Shown piece by piece: positions 34,940 through 46,622 of a stretch of 64,000 nt of DNA. The notes below the pieces were generated by a model, which was not told the origin of the DNA, did not search any database, and saw nothing but the letters and a program-made list of their open reading frames with translations. The stretch comes from Rhyacophila brunnea (taxonomy: Eukaryota > Arthropoda > Insecta > Trichoptera > Rhyacophilidae): NCBI GenBank assembly GCA_022495005.1, contig JAGYXB010000658.1:372001-436000 (forward strand), in the 5' to 3' direction. A program made the position numbers and the translations under genes. Position 1 is the stretch's first letter. Each line of letters opens with the position of its first letter.

Positions 34940-35460
34940 ATGGCCAAATTTTTGTACATGGCCGGTTATATATTTGAGCACCTGCATGAACTTTATAAAA
35001 CAATGCAAGGTCAGAATGAAAATATATTGACGTGCTCTGTTAAATTAGAAGTCAAAAATAAAATGGACCTTGGGCAGAAGGAGTTAAGACAAGGATCTCT
35101 ACAAATATTCCAAAGGAACTACCAGACCACCATTCAAAACAAGCAATTAATTTTGGATCCGTCTCAAAAACATTTAACTTTGCTGCAAAGAAATTTTATC
35201 AGTACTTTCGTACAATAAATGCGACAGAATACGAAACCCTTTTGCAACCAATGCCGAAAATTCTATAGAGCCGCTTTTCCTATAAAATCGAGAGGAATTT
35301 GTTGAATTGATAAACGACGGGACGCTAAAACTAAAGTTCGTCGTTTGGCTATTTTCTGGATTTCGGTTAATAAAAAATATCCTCGGATTTCCGACAAGGC
35401 TATCGCAGTTCAGCTCCCATTTTCGAGTCAAAAAAAGTTGCCTGCGGCGCTATTTTACTA
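34940..35460 (+). pseudogene. hAT (ZBED5-like) transposase remnant
   Basis: MAGYIFEHLHELYKTMQGQN matches the 'LADIF-HLN-LN--LQG' region of ZBED5-type hAT transposases. Further on, another frame gives RLAIFWISVNKKYPRISDKA followed by LPFSS, like the 'FW----EYP-LS--A---LLPF' block just before the dimerisation domain. Frame breaks separate the two. No function expected. Confidence 0.65.
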
Positions 35461-36434
35461 CGCTAGTAAGTGTTAATATTTTAAAACATGTGATTGTAGG
35501 ATACAATTTATTATTATTGTATCAATACTCGACAAATAATTATTCCTATCCCGACAACTAACCATAATTGAACGTAGTTATGCAGAATGTAACCAGTCCA
35601 CAATAATGTCTAGCTTAAATAATGGCACTTTAGCAACAACATGGTATTAAAAATGTAGGTATGTAAAATGTAAAATTGTAAATAATATTTTATTTCAAGA
35701 ATATTTTTTTTGCGGCTTGGCTATTTTCAGCAGAACGTAGAGAAAACCTTCCCGCATCTGATCTATATCATATCTTTTTTTTATTATTTTTTGTGGACTG
35801 GCTACTTTCTGCATAACTATTACCAATTATATTAATAGAATATACTTAACCATACAAAAAATCGCTAAACATAAAATCAATACCATTAATTTTACCTCGA
35901 ACACCATTTGAAAAACGCTATGTTAGTGTATCACACTGTTTTTAACCTTAGCGATAGATAGGAGGGCCCGCCAAAGATCTTGGGCCGGGGTCCCCCGTCA
36001 GGATGTGGGTTTCATGTTTTGGTGTATAAATTGTTTTACGTGTCGTGTGCCGCGGAATTCTGGGAAAACATTTAGTGTGCCGTGGGTTGGAAAAGGTTTT
36101 GGAGCACTGTTTTAAACAATATTTTGGCAAAACATAAGTACCTATGTATTAGGTACCTACTTTCAGATTCAAAATACTATAAATACCTATTAGAAAGTGA
36201 CGTTAATTAAAACTTAGGTAATTATGCCGTAGATGCCGTCATGAGTTTTTATGATTTTTTTTACGAAAACAGTTTATTCCAGTAGACAATTATAATAAAT
36301 ACCTTTTTCTGTCGGCACATAGGTTTTTCGATCCAATAATATTTGTTAATTTAAAATTTGAAATGCTCATAGATTTTGATACTTCATTATCACAATCTAA
36401 GATTATATTATTAGGTACCTAATATTAGATTGGG

Positions 36435-36560
36435 GTAGGTTAGGTTAGGTTAGGTTAGGTTAGGATAGGTCAGGTCAGGTTAGGTTAGGTTAAGTTGGGT
36501 TAGGTTAGGTTAAATTATATTAGGTTAGATTACGTTAGAATAGGTTAGGTTAGGTTTAGT
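36435..36560 (+). repeat. Degenerate TTAGG-type array
   Basis: About 125 bp made mostly of 5-bp AGGTT units, equal to the insect telomere repeat TTAGG in another register, with point changes (AGGTC, AAGTT, GGGTT, AAATT). It lies inside the private insertion of unit 2. A much shorter CCTAA run is at ~45,967-45,984. Confidence 0.85.
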
Positions 36561-37632
36561 TCAAAAATGATACTTATACAATCTCATGACGGCATCTGCG
36601 CCACATTTACCAAAATTTATATCGATGAACCGAAAAAGATATACCTAGGTGGTGTTATTTGGTTGTAGATTTACATCAAATAATATATGAACGAAAGCAG
36701 CACGAATATAGGTACACATATTTATATTACTGCGAAACATTACTTATATTGAGACATAAGCATCATTTTTGCGATTGCTTTCTAATAAATTGTATTGCTG
36801 CTACAATTATTAGTTTGACATTTGTGAATTTCTACCTTTTCTTTGTGCGATATGTTATTATTTTGTCGGTGAAAACAATTTTACAAATGTGTGCAGTTGT
36901 CAAAATTGAGTGAATTTATATTTACAATGAGTGATTTATGATTTTTGTTTTGTGAAACAAACTATTTTATGTGATTTCATCTATTTATTTGTGAAATCAT
37001 TTAATATATGTGAAAACTACTTTCCAAATGTTAAAGTTATTTTTTTTGTGAATTTTGATTATTGCATTGTGCGATTAATTCCCACCCTATATAAACTAGA
37101 TCTACTGAAATTGCAGGCGACACTAAGTGTTGCCATCCGCTTGGAAGCTCGGAAACAGTTTGAGAATTGACGTTTGGTTCACTGTTCCAGTGAAAATCAA
37201 ACCATTCTCAGTCTAACCTGCCGATCTGCCTACCCCCACGGGACGTCACTCATCAATACTTCTGTCAATAATTATATTTTAGGAACATTCATTTTGATAT
37301 TTCCGTTCGATTAATTATTGATGCAGAATACTATAATTTCGCAATATAACAAGATTTGGAGAACTTGGAAAAAATTGCTCGAAAAACGTAAAAAAATCCC
37401 TTGACTTTGGTTTAAATAAAATTTCTTGAATTCTTCGGTAAGCATTTTTGGTCGGTAGAGGTACCTAAATTAAAAGGGGTCGCGGTGTTTCTCAAATTCT
37501 GTGCTATTTTTCTCTGAGAACACAAAAAAACCTGTACATTTTCAACAGATCGTCGCTAGAGGATTGGTTTGTCGAATATCCGTTTTTGTCGAAATCGACC
37601 TTTTAAGACAGAATGATTTTTTGTATCTAAAT

Positions 37633-38447
37633 CAGTGGTTCTTAACCTTGTTGGAGGTACTGACCCCCACCAGTTTCATATATATGCGCATTCACCGAAC
37701 CCTTCTTAATTGGAAAAATAAAATATGATTTTTTTTCAAATTCAAAACATAGGTATATATTTTACTGGTGCACAAAATGAACCGTGTATCAATATCACTG
37801 TGTTCAAAGAACAAAACAACTAAAACATGATTTTCACACAAAAAAAAAAACACAAAAATGAATATTTACTGCAAATCAGTGTGATTTCTGCTGTTGCCTT
37901 TCAGAGACCAGTTCAGAAATGCGCGGCTTCACCTTGGCAAGTCTCACTCTCATGTCATTTTCGCAACAAAGTCTGTTCCTTTTCTTTGTTTTTATGTCCA
38001 ACATCCTCAAAAAGGATTACTCGCTAAGATATGTTGTAACAAACTGTTTGAAAATCTCCAGAGCTTTCTTAGCAATAACAGGGTAGGTACGTTACCATTT
38101 GTTGACACCAAACCGTTGAGAGCGTTGTTGTTCTGAAGAGTTGCTGTTGAACCTGGCTCTGCTGAATTTCAAAGATTTCATCGAGGTATTCATCATTGAC
38201 ATCTGTTGTCTCAATACTAAACGTGAACGGCTGTCTCACCCATGCTGGATATGATTCTCTTATAGGTAACTATCCGTCGAGAGACTTTGCAAGCTCTTGC
38301 GTGATCAACTGCAGCCAATGATGATGGCCAAGCGGTGCGTGTCATCAGAATCATATGAGTCAGGTGTGTGTCTTGACCTCCGCCGAACCCCTGAGACTGA
38401 CTCACCGAACCCCTGGGGTTTGATCGAACCCAGGTTTAGAACCACTG
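37633..38447. mobile_element. hAT element (CAGTGGTTCTTAACC family), unit 2
   Basis: 815 bp, left end CAGTGGTTCTTAACC, right end GGTTTAGAACCACTG, with a perfect 8-bp duplication ATCTAAAT (37,625-37,632, 38,448-38,455). It is the same family as 56,862-57,584 but in the opposite orientation. Internally deleted; no intact transposase. Confidence 0.92.
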
Positions 38448-38846
38448 ATCTAAATGGACCAGAACCATCATTTTCTTTCAATTACATTATAATGAATACA
38501 GCATTCATAATAATATGCTGTAAAAACAACAATTTAAATACGTCCATGTATTTAAATATAGGATATTGAAATTTGTTTTTTGTCTCCTGAACATTTGACA
38601 TTTGGTTTATTCGACAAACCAATCATACAGCGACTAGATGACAACGCGTACCTACTATATTTTTCCCCAAATACTATAATTTTGGAGGCTCTGTACTATA
38701 ATTCCACTTTGAAAAGATGGCTACACTGAACTGTGGCAACATTGTCCTGAATCTTTGTGTATTATCAAGGCTGTCATCACGATCGCCGTGTGTTATTACA
38801 TTATATAAATGATGTCTGAACGTCACACAAGATTTAAATAGTCAGA

Positions 38847-38993
38847 ATGGATATAAAACGTGAACCGGACAAACGCGAATCTGACACAGGGCGACAGCAT
38901 TGGTTCGAAGTACCAATAGAACCTGGAAACAGTCAGGACACTGACATCTACATTAAACGAGAAGATGCCGACGATGCCAGTTGTGCATTTGAG
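38847..38993 (+). CDS. Type 2 C2H2 zinc-finger gene, exon 1
   Basis: 49 codons starting MDIKREPDKRESDTGRQHWF, then EVPIEPGNSQDTDIYIKRED and CAFE, before a GTTGGT donor. Start context CAGAATGG. Two [IV]KxE motifs (IKRE twice). It joins in phase 0 to 41,536-41,676, 45,488-45,592 and 47,165-48,190, giving 472 residues. It is transcribed away from the type 1 gene. The unit 1 copy (18,504-18,650) lost its ATG. Confidence 0.85.
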
Positions 38994-39470
38994 GTTGGTT
39001 TTTTGAAAGCTCATTATATTGAACCGTTTAAAAATATTTATAATAATTTGTATGCCATTAAATCCCGAAGAATAGATCAATTTACACTGTATTAATCTCG
39101 TACACGTCTAAAAGCAATACTCACACAACCAAACAGCTCCTGCACAACTATTATGTCATCACTGTTATGGCAGAACTCGAAAAAATTACATATTGAGTTA
39201 GTTATACCAAAATGTTCCATATTTAAAAGATTACCGTCCCGAAACCTTCTTAATAAATAAATAAACAGTCTTTATTTTAGTCATCCTTTTTACGATTACT
39301 TAATAAACTCACATGATAGACCATTTCAAACATTTTAACAACTTCAAAGTCAAATTACTCAAAACTAGTATTCTACAGTTAGTGTGTTCTGCCAGAACAG
39401 AGACGATATACACAAGACTGCTTATTGCAACAATTACAACTAACTTGTAAAAAATATAATAGGTACGGCG

Positions 39471-39596
39471 GCTCTCGTGCTGCATTGCATAAGGCACCGG
39501 CCTTACATCCCGGAGTCCTGTGTTCGATACCGGTGATGTCAAAATATATTTACATAATCTAATATGTAAATTCCTCAAGCCTGGGAGTTTAACACT
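39471..39596 (+). repeat. tRNA-derived SINE (unit 2), head portion
   Basis: Same element as 19,131-19,312. Box B-like GTTCGATACC. The tail (TTGGGCTTCACGGCCTG, AATAAAG) resumes at ~40,546 after an insertion. Confidence 0.55.
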
Positions 39597-40545
39597 TCTA
39601 AGTTCGTATCATTGAACCTGAACTGAACGAATCAAATGGCATCGTTGGATTTATTTGATTTGGAACCGTTTGGTAGAATGTCCACGGAAACGCTTTTCTG
39701 ACAACTAATTAGTGTTGCCAGTACTTAAAATTAATTCATATTACATCAGTCTCTAAAACAGAAACATTTATTTGAAACGTCAACTTGTTATGAAATTCTA
39801 ACCTCCTATCGTGGTCTACAATAATACAAATTTAACAAACTGTCGTATTCATTCATTTTAAATATACAAAATATAAAGAATGCTTCATAAATAGGTAGCC
39901 ATTTAGTTAATTTATAAGATTTATAGGTATGACGAGTTTTTAAAAATTACTTTTGATTAGAGCTTTTCATAATTGACCACTTGTTCATGTCGACAGTATG
40001 ATATTGTGACTTAGACGACAATCGAACATATTAAATTCGCTGGGTAATATAAAGATCATTCCGGGTTGATTTAGTAGTTTAGAATCTCCGTTACAAAATA
40101 TAAATAAAATGAAAATAAATTCTTTGTCTGACATAATAATTATAGTAATGATATTAAATCGAACTTGCATAGAAAATAGTGCTGGATTTTGAGATAATAA
40201 CACCAAAAGCGGCGTCTTGTTCGCGTATGGTTACTTATGAATAATAGGTATTGATTATTAATCTATAATACATATAATTCAAGTGAACTCCTATGGTGTA
40301 AATATCTAACATATTAATACGAACACCTCACGATATATAAATGCCGAAATGCCAAAACAGGATCGTCCGAATTGGTTTGACGTTTCATGTCAAACCATTT
40401 CTGATGGTCCGAGAACGGTTTGATTTTCAATGATACACTGAACCAAACGTCAAATCTCAAACCATTTCCGGTCAACTACAATTTGTATGTATATTGTCTA
40501 TGGTTTAATTTGATTTGTTTCGTTCATGTTGAAAGAAACGAACCT
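39597..40545. mobile_element. ~950 bp insertion inside the SINE, unit 2 only
   Basis: Interrupts the SINE between AACACT and ATTATTGGGC. Near its right side are a palindrome GGTTTGAC...GTCAAACC (~40,374-40,396) and AACGGTTTGA / GGTTTGA words, also seen at ~37,139-37,207 and ~17,735. No coding capacity and no clear target duplication found. Confidence 0.45.
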
Positions 40546-41282
40546 ATTATTGGGCTTCACGGCCTGTTGTGTTTAATAAAGAAAAAAAATGAAAAACTAC
40601 ACTCGATAGCTACCGATAGCAGTCTTTTGTATAGAATAGATGGGGATGAGCAATTTCCTAAGACCTTAATGTACGAAATAGTTTGCTAGAGAATTCCCAC
40701 AATCTCCGAAAATTCACAGCCACATTTTTGGGAGACATCGTTCTACTAATATTGGATTTTTCATTAGGGACAATAAATCTACTACGGCATACGTCAGCCA
40801 TCGTATCTAATGACACAGCGCATCTTTCTATACACAATACTGCTATCGAGGGTAGTTTTGTATCGAAGTATTAGCACTTAATGTAACAATTACAACCAGT
40901 TAGTTGTAATTGTTACAATAAGAGCTGTTTTAACAGATCCTCTCTGTGTGTGCTAAATTTTAGAGAGATTTTAGATTTTGAGAGAAATTCAGTTTTGACT
41001 GTTTAGACGGTTAACTTTACTGTTTCAACAACCATATTATGATCATGAATGACGTGTCGACTCCCTACATGTTGAACTCTTTTATGGCAGACCCGTTGGC
41101 ATATTATGCGCTAATTATAGCCCCAGACTCAGGATAAGACACACGGCGCTGCAAGTTACCGCACTGACGGAGAGACATATCAATGCACATCTGGTAGCTA
41201 AACCGACATAGTATCTGCGTTAACGTGGAACACTAAAATTAAATATCTATCGGTTCGACCATGTCCTAATAGGATCATAATA

Positions 41283-41491
41283 TGGGCCTCTACAGAGTGG
41301 AGGTTGTTTGTTTTAACAGATTTTGTTTTTACGAGAAATGTATGTCAGTCACTTGCCTAACCTATTAGGTCCATACTCTGACTCATACACAATTTGAAAA
41401 ACAATATGTGTACTTGTCAGACCCAGTATTCGAACCAGAGACAAACGACGCTATAGGCCGACGCTTAAGCCGCGCGGCCACCGTGGCTACT
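41283..41491 (-). repeat. tRNA-derived SINE, second family (unit 2)
   Basis: Minus strand: GGTGGCCGCGCGGCTTAAGC (box A-like) then CTCTGGTTCGAATAC (box B). Matches 20,495-20,681. It sits ~45 bp upstream of type 2 exon 2, so the exon's branch-point region follows directly on its 5' end. Confidence 0.65.
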
Positions 41492-41535
41492 TTCTAAATA
41501 TACCTTCACGATATATTTTTTTGATTTATTTGCAG

Positions 41536-41676
41536 AACCTTCCAGTTGATTTGACTAATATTAAATCTGAAACTGATTTTCGACGAGTGGACTTAATACA
41601 CAATTCAAGAAACCCAATCGGTTATGCTGCATCACTTGCCGGAACTTCCCACCCTGGAAGCAGTCTAGTAAACGAG
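41536..41676 (+). CDS. Type 2 gene, exon 2
   Basis: 47 codons, residues ~50-96: NLPVDLTNIKSETDFRRVDL ... GTSHPGSSLVNE. TTTGCAG acceptor, GTATTC donor, phase 0 at both ends. One IKSE motif. It is almost identical to the orphan exon at 20,726-20,866, with no indels. Confidence 0.82.
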
Positions 41677-42253
41677 GTATTCAATTTCAACCCTTAATTT
41701 TTCTTTTCATTCTTCCACTGGTAATCATTGTATCAATTATTGTCAAAGGACCAGAAACAGGTCGTAGCAAAGGGATTCAAACTATGGAAGCAAAAGGTTG
41801 TTTGTCAAAATTTTCTGTTGAATAATATAAACTTGACTTGACTAGCTTGAACGTTAAAAAAAAATTGTATTTGATAGAAATAATACTGAAATGTCATTTT
41901 GACACTCATTGATTTCCATAGTAACGCACGTGTATATTAATAATTTAATTGTTAGGACCCTAGCAACAAACAATGGTGGATTGGATTACAGATTTCCTCC
42001 GAAATAACTTTTCATACAAAACAGAATTAACTGAAAATTAATTTAATTCTACTTAAAAATTGCTAAAAGTATTAAAAAAATGCATTGGCATCGTGTTCTG
42101 ATATATTCTAAAAGTTTCAAATGTCTAGCCAGTCGGGAAGTTAGTTAAAAATCGATTGCAAGATTTGTACCGGACAAACAACCACCGGATAAATAAGAAT
42201 ACGACCTAATAACTAACTAACTAACTTACAATATGTGTAGTATTGTCACCTCC

Positions 42254-42720
42254 AAAAGGGGGGGAGTGTAGGATGATGCGCTGGACCCCCCCCCCCTGAT
42301 GATGTAAGCTCACGGTGATCGTCTGCTGGCTTTTTCTTTCGGGGACATGCTTATTGATTGACAACGCGGAATTACAGGCGAAAACAGGGCGTTTATTTGT
42401 CGGAATCCATTTACAGTAAATTTACTGCGTAGAAAATATTTATAAAAATGAATTAATTTAAAATAACGGTGACGTCGGCGAGCGCGGCGCCGCGGCCGAC
42501 GTCACGCTCGAGAGTTCGAAAACCGAATGACAATCTTCTAGAGGCTGGAGTAGCCTCCGAAAATTAAAGTAGGTAATAATCATACACAACAAATAACTCA
42601 CAATTCTATCACTGAAAATCACACAAAGACAGCCTTTACACCCTATGTACCTGGCTTGCAGGTAGGTACCTTTGGTCTCGTACTTCTGAGAATTTTTGCT
42701 AACCACAGAAATATTCAACC
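42254..42720 (+). mobile_element. Possible LTR retrotransposon 3' end (PPT plus LTR)
   Basis: A purine tract AAAAGGGGGGGAG is directly followed by TGTAGGATGATGCGC, as expected for a polypurine tract and LTR start. A C-run and a GC-rich palindrome GTGACGTCGGC...GCCGACGTCAC (42,469-42,505) lie inside. Absent from unit 1. No second LTR or gag/pol is visible, so this is tentative. Confidence 0.35.
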
Positions 42721-43083
42721 AGACCTTCTCTAGGTAGATGCTTTGAAAAGGGGCTGTGCCTTGGAATTATTATTGCTGCATTAAAATTACAGCTTGCTTG
42801 TATGTTTAAAATTGAATAAGTATAAAATTTATAATGACGCTAGGCTTTACTTCGCTTGCTTCTAGAATTAATTTAGGTAAAAAAATGCAGAATTTTACAT
42901 ACATTAAGGGCTAGAATGATTTCATTTGTTGAAGTTGCAAAAGGATGACTATAAATTTTCATACATTTAAGCTTACGGACTAGAAATTTGTCTCGCAGTC
43001 GATCTGCTCATGTTTACATGAATCCGCCCAATGATGATTCAGGCTTCATGGCCTTGGATCCTCTGAGAATGCCATGGTTTAGG

Positions 43084-43283
43084 CGGTAACAGTATATATT
43101 CTTAATCCATCGAAAACAAATAAGTACGTATGAATGAAAAAGTGTGTACAAGTTTGTCTTATCGCGAAAAACATACTAAAACTATTATGGTTTGTTTTAG
43201 GTAGAATTTGATTTTTAAAAACTAGCCAAACAAGACAAATACGCATGATGCATGATTCAGCTTACCTCCACCCTTCGCCGCTG
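43084..43283. mobile_element. Right half of a CAGTAGCGAAGGG-family hAT
   Basis: Ends CTCCACCCTTCGCCGCTG. Internal sequence matches 9,000-9,240. It is the complement of the left half kept in unit 1 at 21,052. Confidence 0.65.
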
Positions 43284-44301
43284 AGGTACTTTATTCGATC
43301 GAGCCCTCAATAGATTTCATCGATTATTCTATTTGAGGACATACGAATTCTTTCACTATGATATTGAAAAGTTTAGGGAGTTTAGAGTTAAAGACAAGTT
43401 TTCTTCTGAAGCTATCAATGCAATCCTTATCCACCCGATGAGTGGTTGCTCTTTCAATTTATTTTTTTAATCTATTTAAATTCTCCCAATTTCATTCGTA
43501 ACTCTTCGGTCTTCGTCGTTCCCCGTCACATGACGGATGCTGTGGATTTTACGAGTAATCTATTTGATATATTATCATAGGATACATAATTTTAAACTTT
43601 ATTTTTGTTATTTTTTTTAAAGTTATACCTACTTCTTTTGGGGCGTTTGGTAGAGAGTGAAATTGAGAGCACGCGCACACTGTTATGAAAGTGCCCGACT
43701 GTATGAATTTAGCTTCGAATTAGTCTGCCGTATACAAACGCAAGTTTGATAGTAGAATTGTTTCGTTGCCTAGGCTACGAATTTATTATTGTCGGCCATT
43801 TGCAATTCCTTACATCAATAAACGATTAAACGTCAGAGGGACAGTTTTTACTTTAAAGATAAAAACAACGAGAAATAATTAAGTATATAATTTAGTAATA
43901 TAAGTTAAAGTGTATAGAAATAAACCAACGGCGTTCCAATAAGCAGTCCTTTTTCTTGAGTGTATAATTTAACATGATAATTAAGAGCTAGTCAAAGAAT
44001 CTAGTTTATCACAAGTTTTGTTTTTGTTTTGTTATGCCAAATAAGTATAAAACTTTGCTGGTTGCAATTACTTTTCATTATTATATTTTAATATTTTGTA
44101 ATCAATGTGTAACTGTTTGTTTCTTTAAAAAAAAAAAATTAAATTTTAAAAAAAATATAACGCGCGTATTTTCACACACACACCGATTTTTTATTATTAT
44201 TTTTGTTTAATATTATATGCAATTTTTCAAGAATGTTTGATTCTTTATCATAGAAATAACAAAAAATTGAAAATAATACTTACATACTTATAAGAAAAAA
44301 A

Positions 44302-44368
44302 GTTGGACCGAGTGGGACTCGAATTCACGTTTTAGGCAAATGCTTCAACCCCTAAGCTATCAATCCAT
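44302..44368 (-). repeat. tRNA-like sequence (SINE head or tRNA pseudogene)
   Basis: Minus strand: GATAGCTTAGGGGTTGAAGC (box A-like) and GAATTCGAGTCCC (box B-like) at roughly tRNA spacing. I could not fold a clean cloverleaf by eye, so it is not called a tRNA gene. Confidence 0.45.
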
Positions 44369-45487
44369 TTAGTATGATTCATGCGAATTATTTGTTATAT
44401 TTACGTTTGTACTGAGGTACTTAAAACGTCGACAACCTTTTTCTTTTATGTTTTTGAACATTTTTCTAATAATATGTATGTTTCTGAGGTTTTTCAAAGT
44501 TATGCTATTTATATTTTTGTTTGTGGTTGTGGTTGTTTTAAATAGGTTAAATTTATAATGGTTTTTATTGTTTTTCTTTAATATTAAGAACTTACTTTCT
44601 CTTTTCATCTTTCTTGTTTTATATTAATGTTATCAGTAATTCGGTGTTTTTAATCTATTTCATGGGTATTTATAATTTGTATTATCTATTATGGCGAATT
44701 GGCCAATAAATGTAATGCCATATTACCTACTAATTTTTTAAATAAATAAATACTTATCGTCTCTAGTTCTACTCTGCCCCTATATATAAAATGCCTCAGT
44801 GGCAGTGTTTTGGGGAGCGGGGCCTGCAGCGTGCAACGATGTTCTAATGTTAAAACCCCTGAATCTGACCTATATGACGAAAATGACTTTTTGACGTAGT
44901 AAAGACAACAAAAATACTGCCCATCGACTGCGAAATTCCCGTATGTGAACATTGCAGGAATAAACCTGTAATAGCCCGCATCTTACCTCTAAACTGTCAA
45001 GCGTGTTGCATGACGTGTGTTGAAATCAGCGTCAAAATGTCACTTTCGTATTATTTAAAAGGTAAAACAGTAAGTAATATAACAAATTTGGATGTTTATC
45101 TTTATATAATATGTGTCACAATTATTGGATGTTATCATTAGGTATATTGGGCGTTATGCGCTTTGCTTTACCACATTTTACATCACGGGTTATTGGCATG
45201 CTATCAACATGTGTGAGCAAGCAGCAGATACTGGATATTAAATATTTAGTTTCTTTGTTTCCTGCACAATTTGTAAGAAGTCACTTACGGAATATTTACA
45301 ATAGGCCATCGGCATATTAAACAAGTGTACACAATATGCACGCTCCGCACCTCAAATGCTGCCTCTGAGGCCTTACGCTAATGACGCCTCTGATGTCTAC
45401 GTTAACACTTTGGAATATATTTTATTGTCTCCAACCAAATTCTTGGCGTTTGGTATAATATTCTAATGATATGTTTTCTGATTTTAG

Positions 45488-45592
45488 GTTTCCATTAAAC
45501 CTGAAACTGAAATAAAGTCTGAAGTCGATACCGCATGTCAACAAACCGACAATGATAGTCAAAATGCGACAGTCTTTCATAATGATAAAGAG
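45488..45592 (+). CDS. Type 2 gene, exon 3
   Basis: 35 codons, residues ~97-131: VSIKPETEIKSEVDTACQQT ... FHNDKE. TTTTAG acceptor, GTAATT donor, phase 0. Two motifs, IKPE and IKSE. It lies outside the segmental duplication, so it exists once only. The linkage to exons 1-2 rests on phase, motif style and order. Confidence 0.78.
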
Positions 45593-45653
45593 GTAATTCA
45601 GATAGCAATATTATTTTTATTACTTTTTTTTTTAATATGTGAAGTGTGTATAT

Positions 45654-46214
45654 GTTACGCCGAATGTGCGAAATTGACTATTACATGAAATGGGAAAAAT
45701 TTTGCCTAAATCATGAAAAATGCAAGCCCGTTGCCTTATTCATGAATTAGGCAAAATATCTGCCAAGTGCGTGAATTCGGCAGTAATTTTTCTGCCTAGT
45801 TCATGCATTGAACAAATTAGATAGGTATTTTCGCGATTTGATTCGTGCTTGGGTATCAATCGTGCAATAGTCGATTGTTTGTTTGTGATACCTAGTATGA
45901 TTTGATAGTATGTTGGCAGTTGTTAGCTAACCTCAAAATGGACATTTAGTTGAATTCAGAATTACAAAACCTAACCTAACCTAATAATAATAATATTATA
46001 TTATATCCAATTATAACTATTAAAACTATCTGTATTAAATTTACTTTTTCTACTGTCATGTTGACAGTTTAAGAATTCCATACCCTGGCAAATTCACGCA
46101 CTCGGCAGATAATTTACCTAATTCATAAATAAGGCAACGGGCTTGACTATTACATGAATTAGGCAAAGTTTTTCTCATTTCATGTAATAGTCAATTTGGC
46201 ACATTTGGCGTAAC
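45654..46214. mobile_element. 561-bp long-TIR MITE in type 2 intron 3
   Basis: Starts GTTACGCCGAATGTGC and ends GCACATTTGGCGTAAC. The arms are inverted copies over ~130 bp each, sharing the words GCCCGTTGCCTTAT, TGACTATTACATGAA and CACGCACTCGGCAG. Flanks are AT-rich (TATAT / ATATAT), so the target duplication cannot be defined. The pair would form a very long hairpin in RNA. Confidence 0.8.
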
Positions 46215-46622
46215 ATATATATTATATGCAATTATAAATTGTCAAAAGCAAGTAAGTAGAATAAAATTGTCGCTGAATTAACGACGGTTACACCATTTGT
46301 CCCCGAAATCAGTTTTTTACTATTATATATTATATATTGGCCATGTCCGATGCTAATAAGATCATATTATGGAGATTATACGCCAAATGATTTTTCATGG
46401 CACGCGTTTGAAGAGAGAAAAAATACCTATACATAATAATAATAAATGACAGATCGCATTGTATAAAAATAGCAGGCAAATACTCTCCAAGAATAAGCAT
46501 TACATTTTAATGTAAATATATAATTGCACAGGTATGTCCTTATAATTTATTCATCACATTTAATATTATCGCACTAACTTCATCAGGTGGCGGGGTGAAC
46601 CTCTAATTTTAATCGATTTACA

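Larger units (their letters stand above)
34685..37088. mobile_element. ~2.4 kb insertion with ZBED5-type hAT remnants, private to unit 2
   Basis: Unit 1 (~17,680) lacks this block. Ends show imperfect inversion: GGGGAATATATATTCGCACA on the left versus complement GGGAATTAATCGCACAATG on the right. CTATATA(TA)AAC occurs at both junctions. Subterminal TTTGTGAAA / TTTCACAAA words are inverted between the two ends. It includes transposase remnants (34,940-35,460) and a TTAGG-like array. Confidence 0.6.
23937..44010. repeat. Tandem segmental duplication, copy 2 (unit 2)
   Basis: Direct repeat of unit 1, read by eye from exon, intron and transposon matches throughout. Unit 2 has its own insertions that unit 1 lacks: a hAT MITE at 28,356-28,968, ~970 bp at 31,483-32,453, a hAT-type element at 34,685-37,088, a hAT at 37,633-38,447, and ~950 bp at 39,597-40,545. 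Unit 1 in turn has a private insertion at 17,764-18,071. Private insertions with clean target-site duplications mean the duplication is older than those transposition events. Confidence 0.9.

Noticed and set aside
34940..35218. Retroviral gag-like ORF
   Set aside because: The HLHELYKTMQGQN context fits ZBED5-type hAT transposase better, and a second hAT block lies just downstream.
36435..36560. A true telomere end
   Set aside because: Repeats are degenerate, ~125 bp only, and followed by ordinary gene-bearing sequence on both sides.
44302..44368. Functional tRNA gene
   Set aside because: Boxes A and B are present but no clean cloverleaf or terminator could be drawn; better called a tRNA-like repeat.
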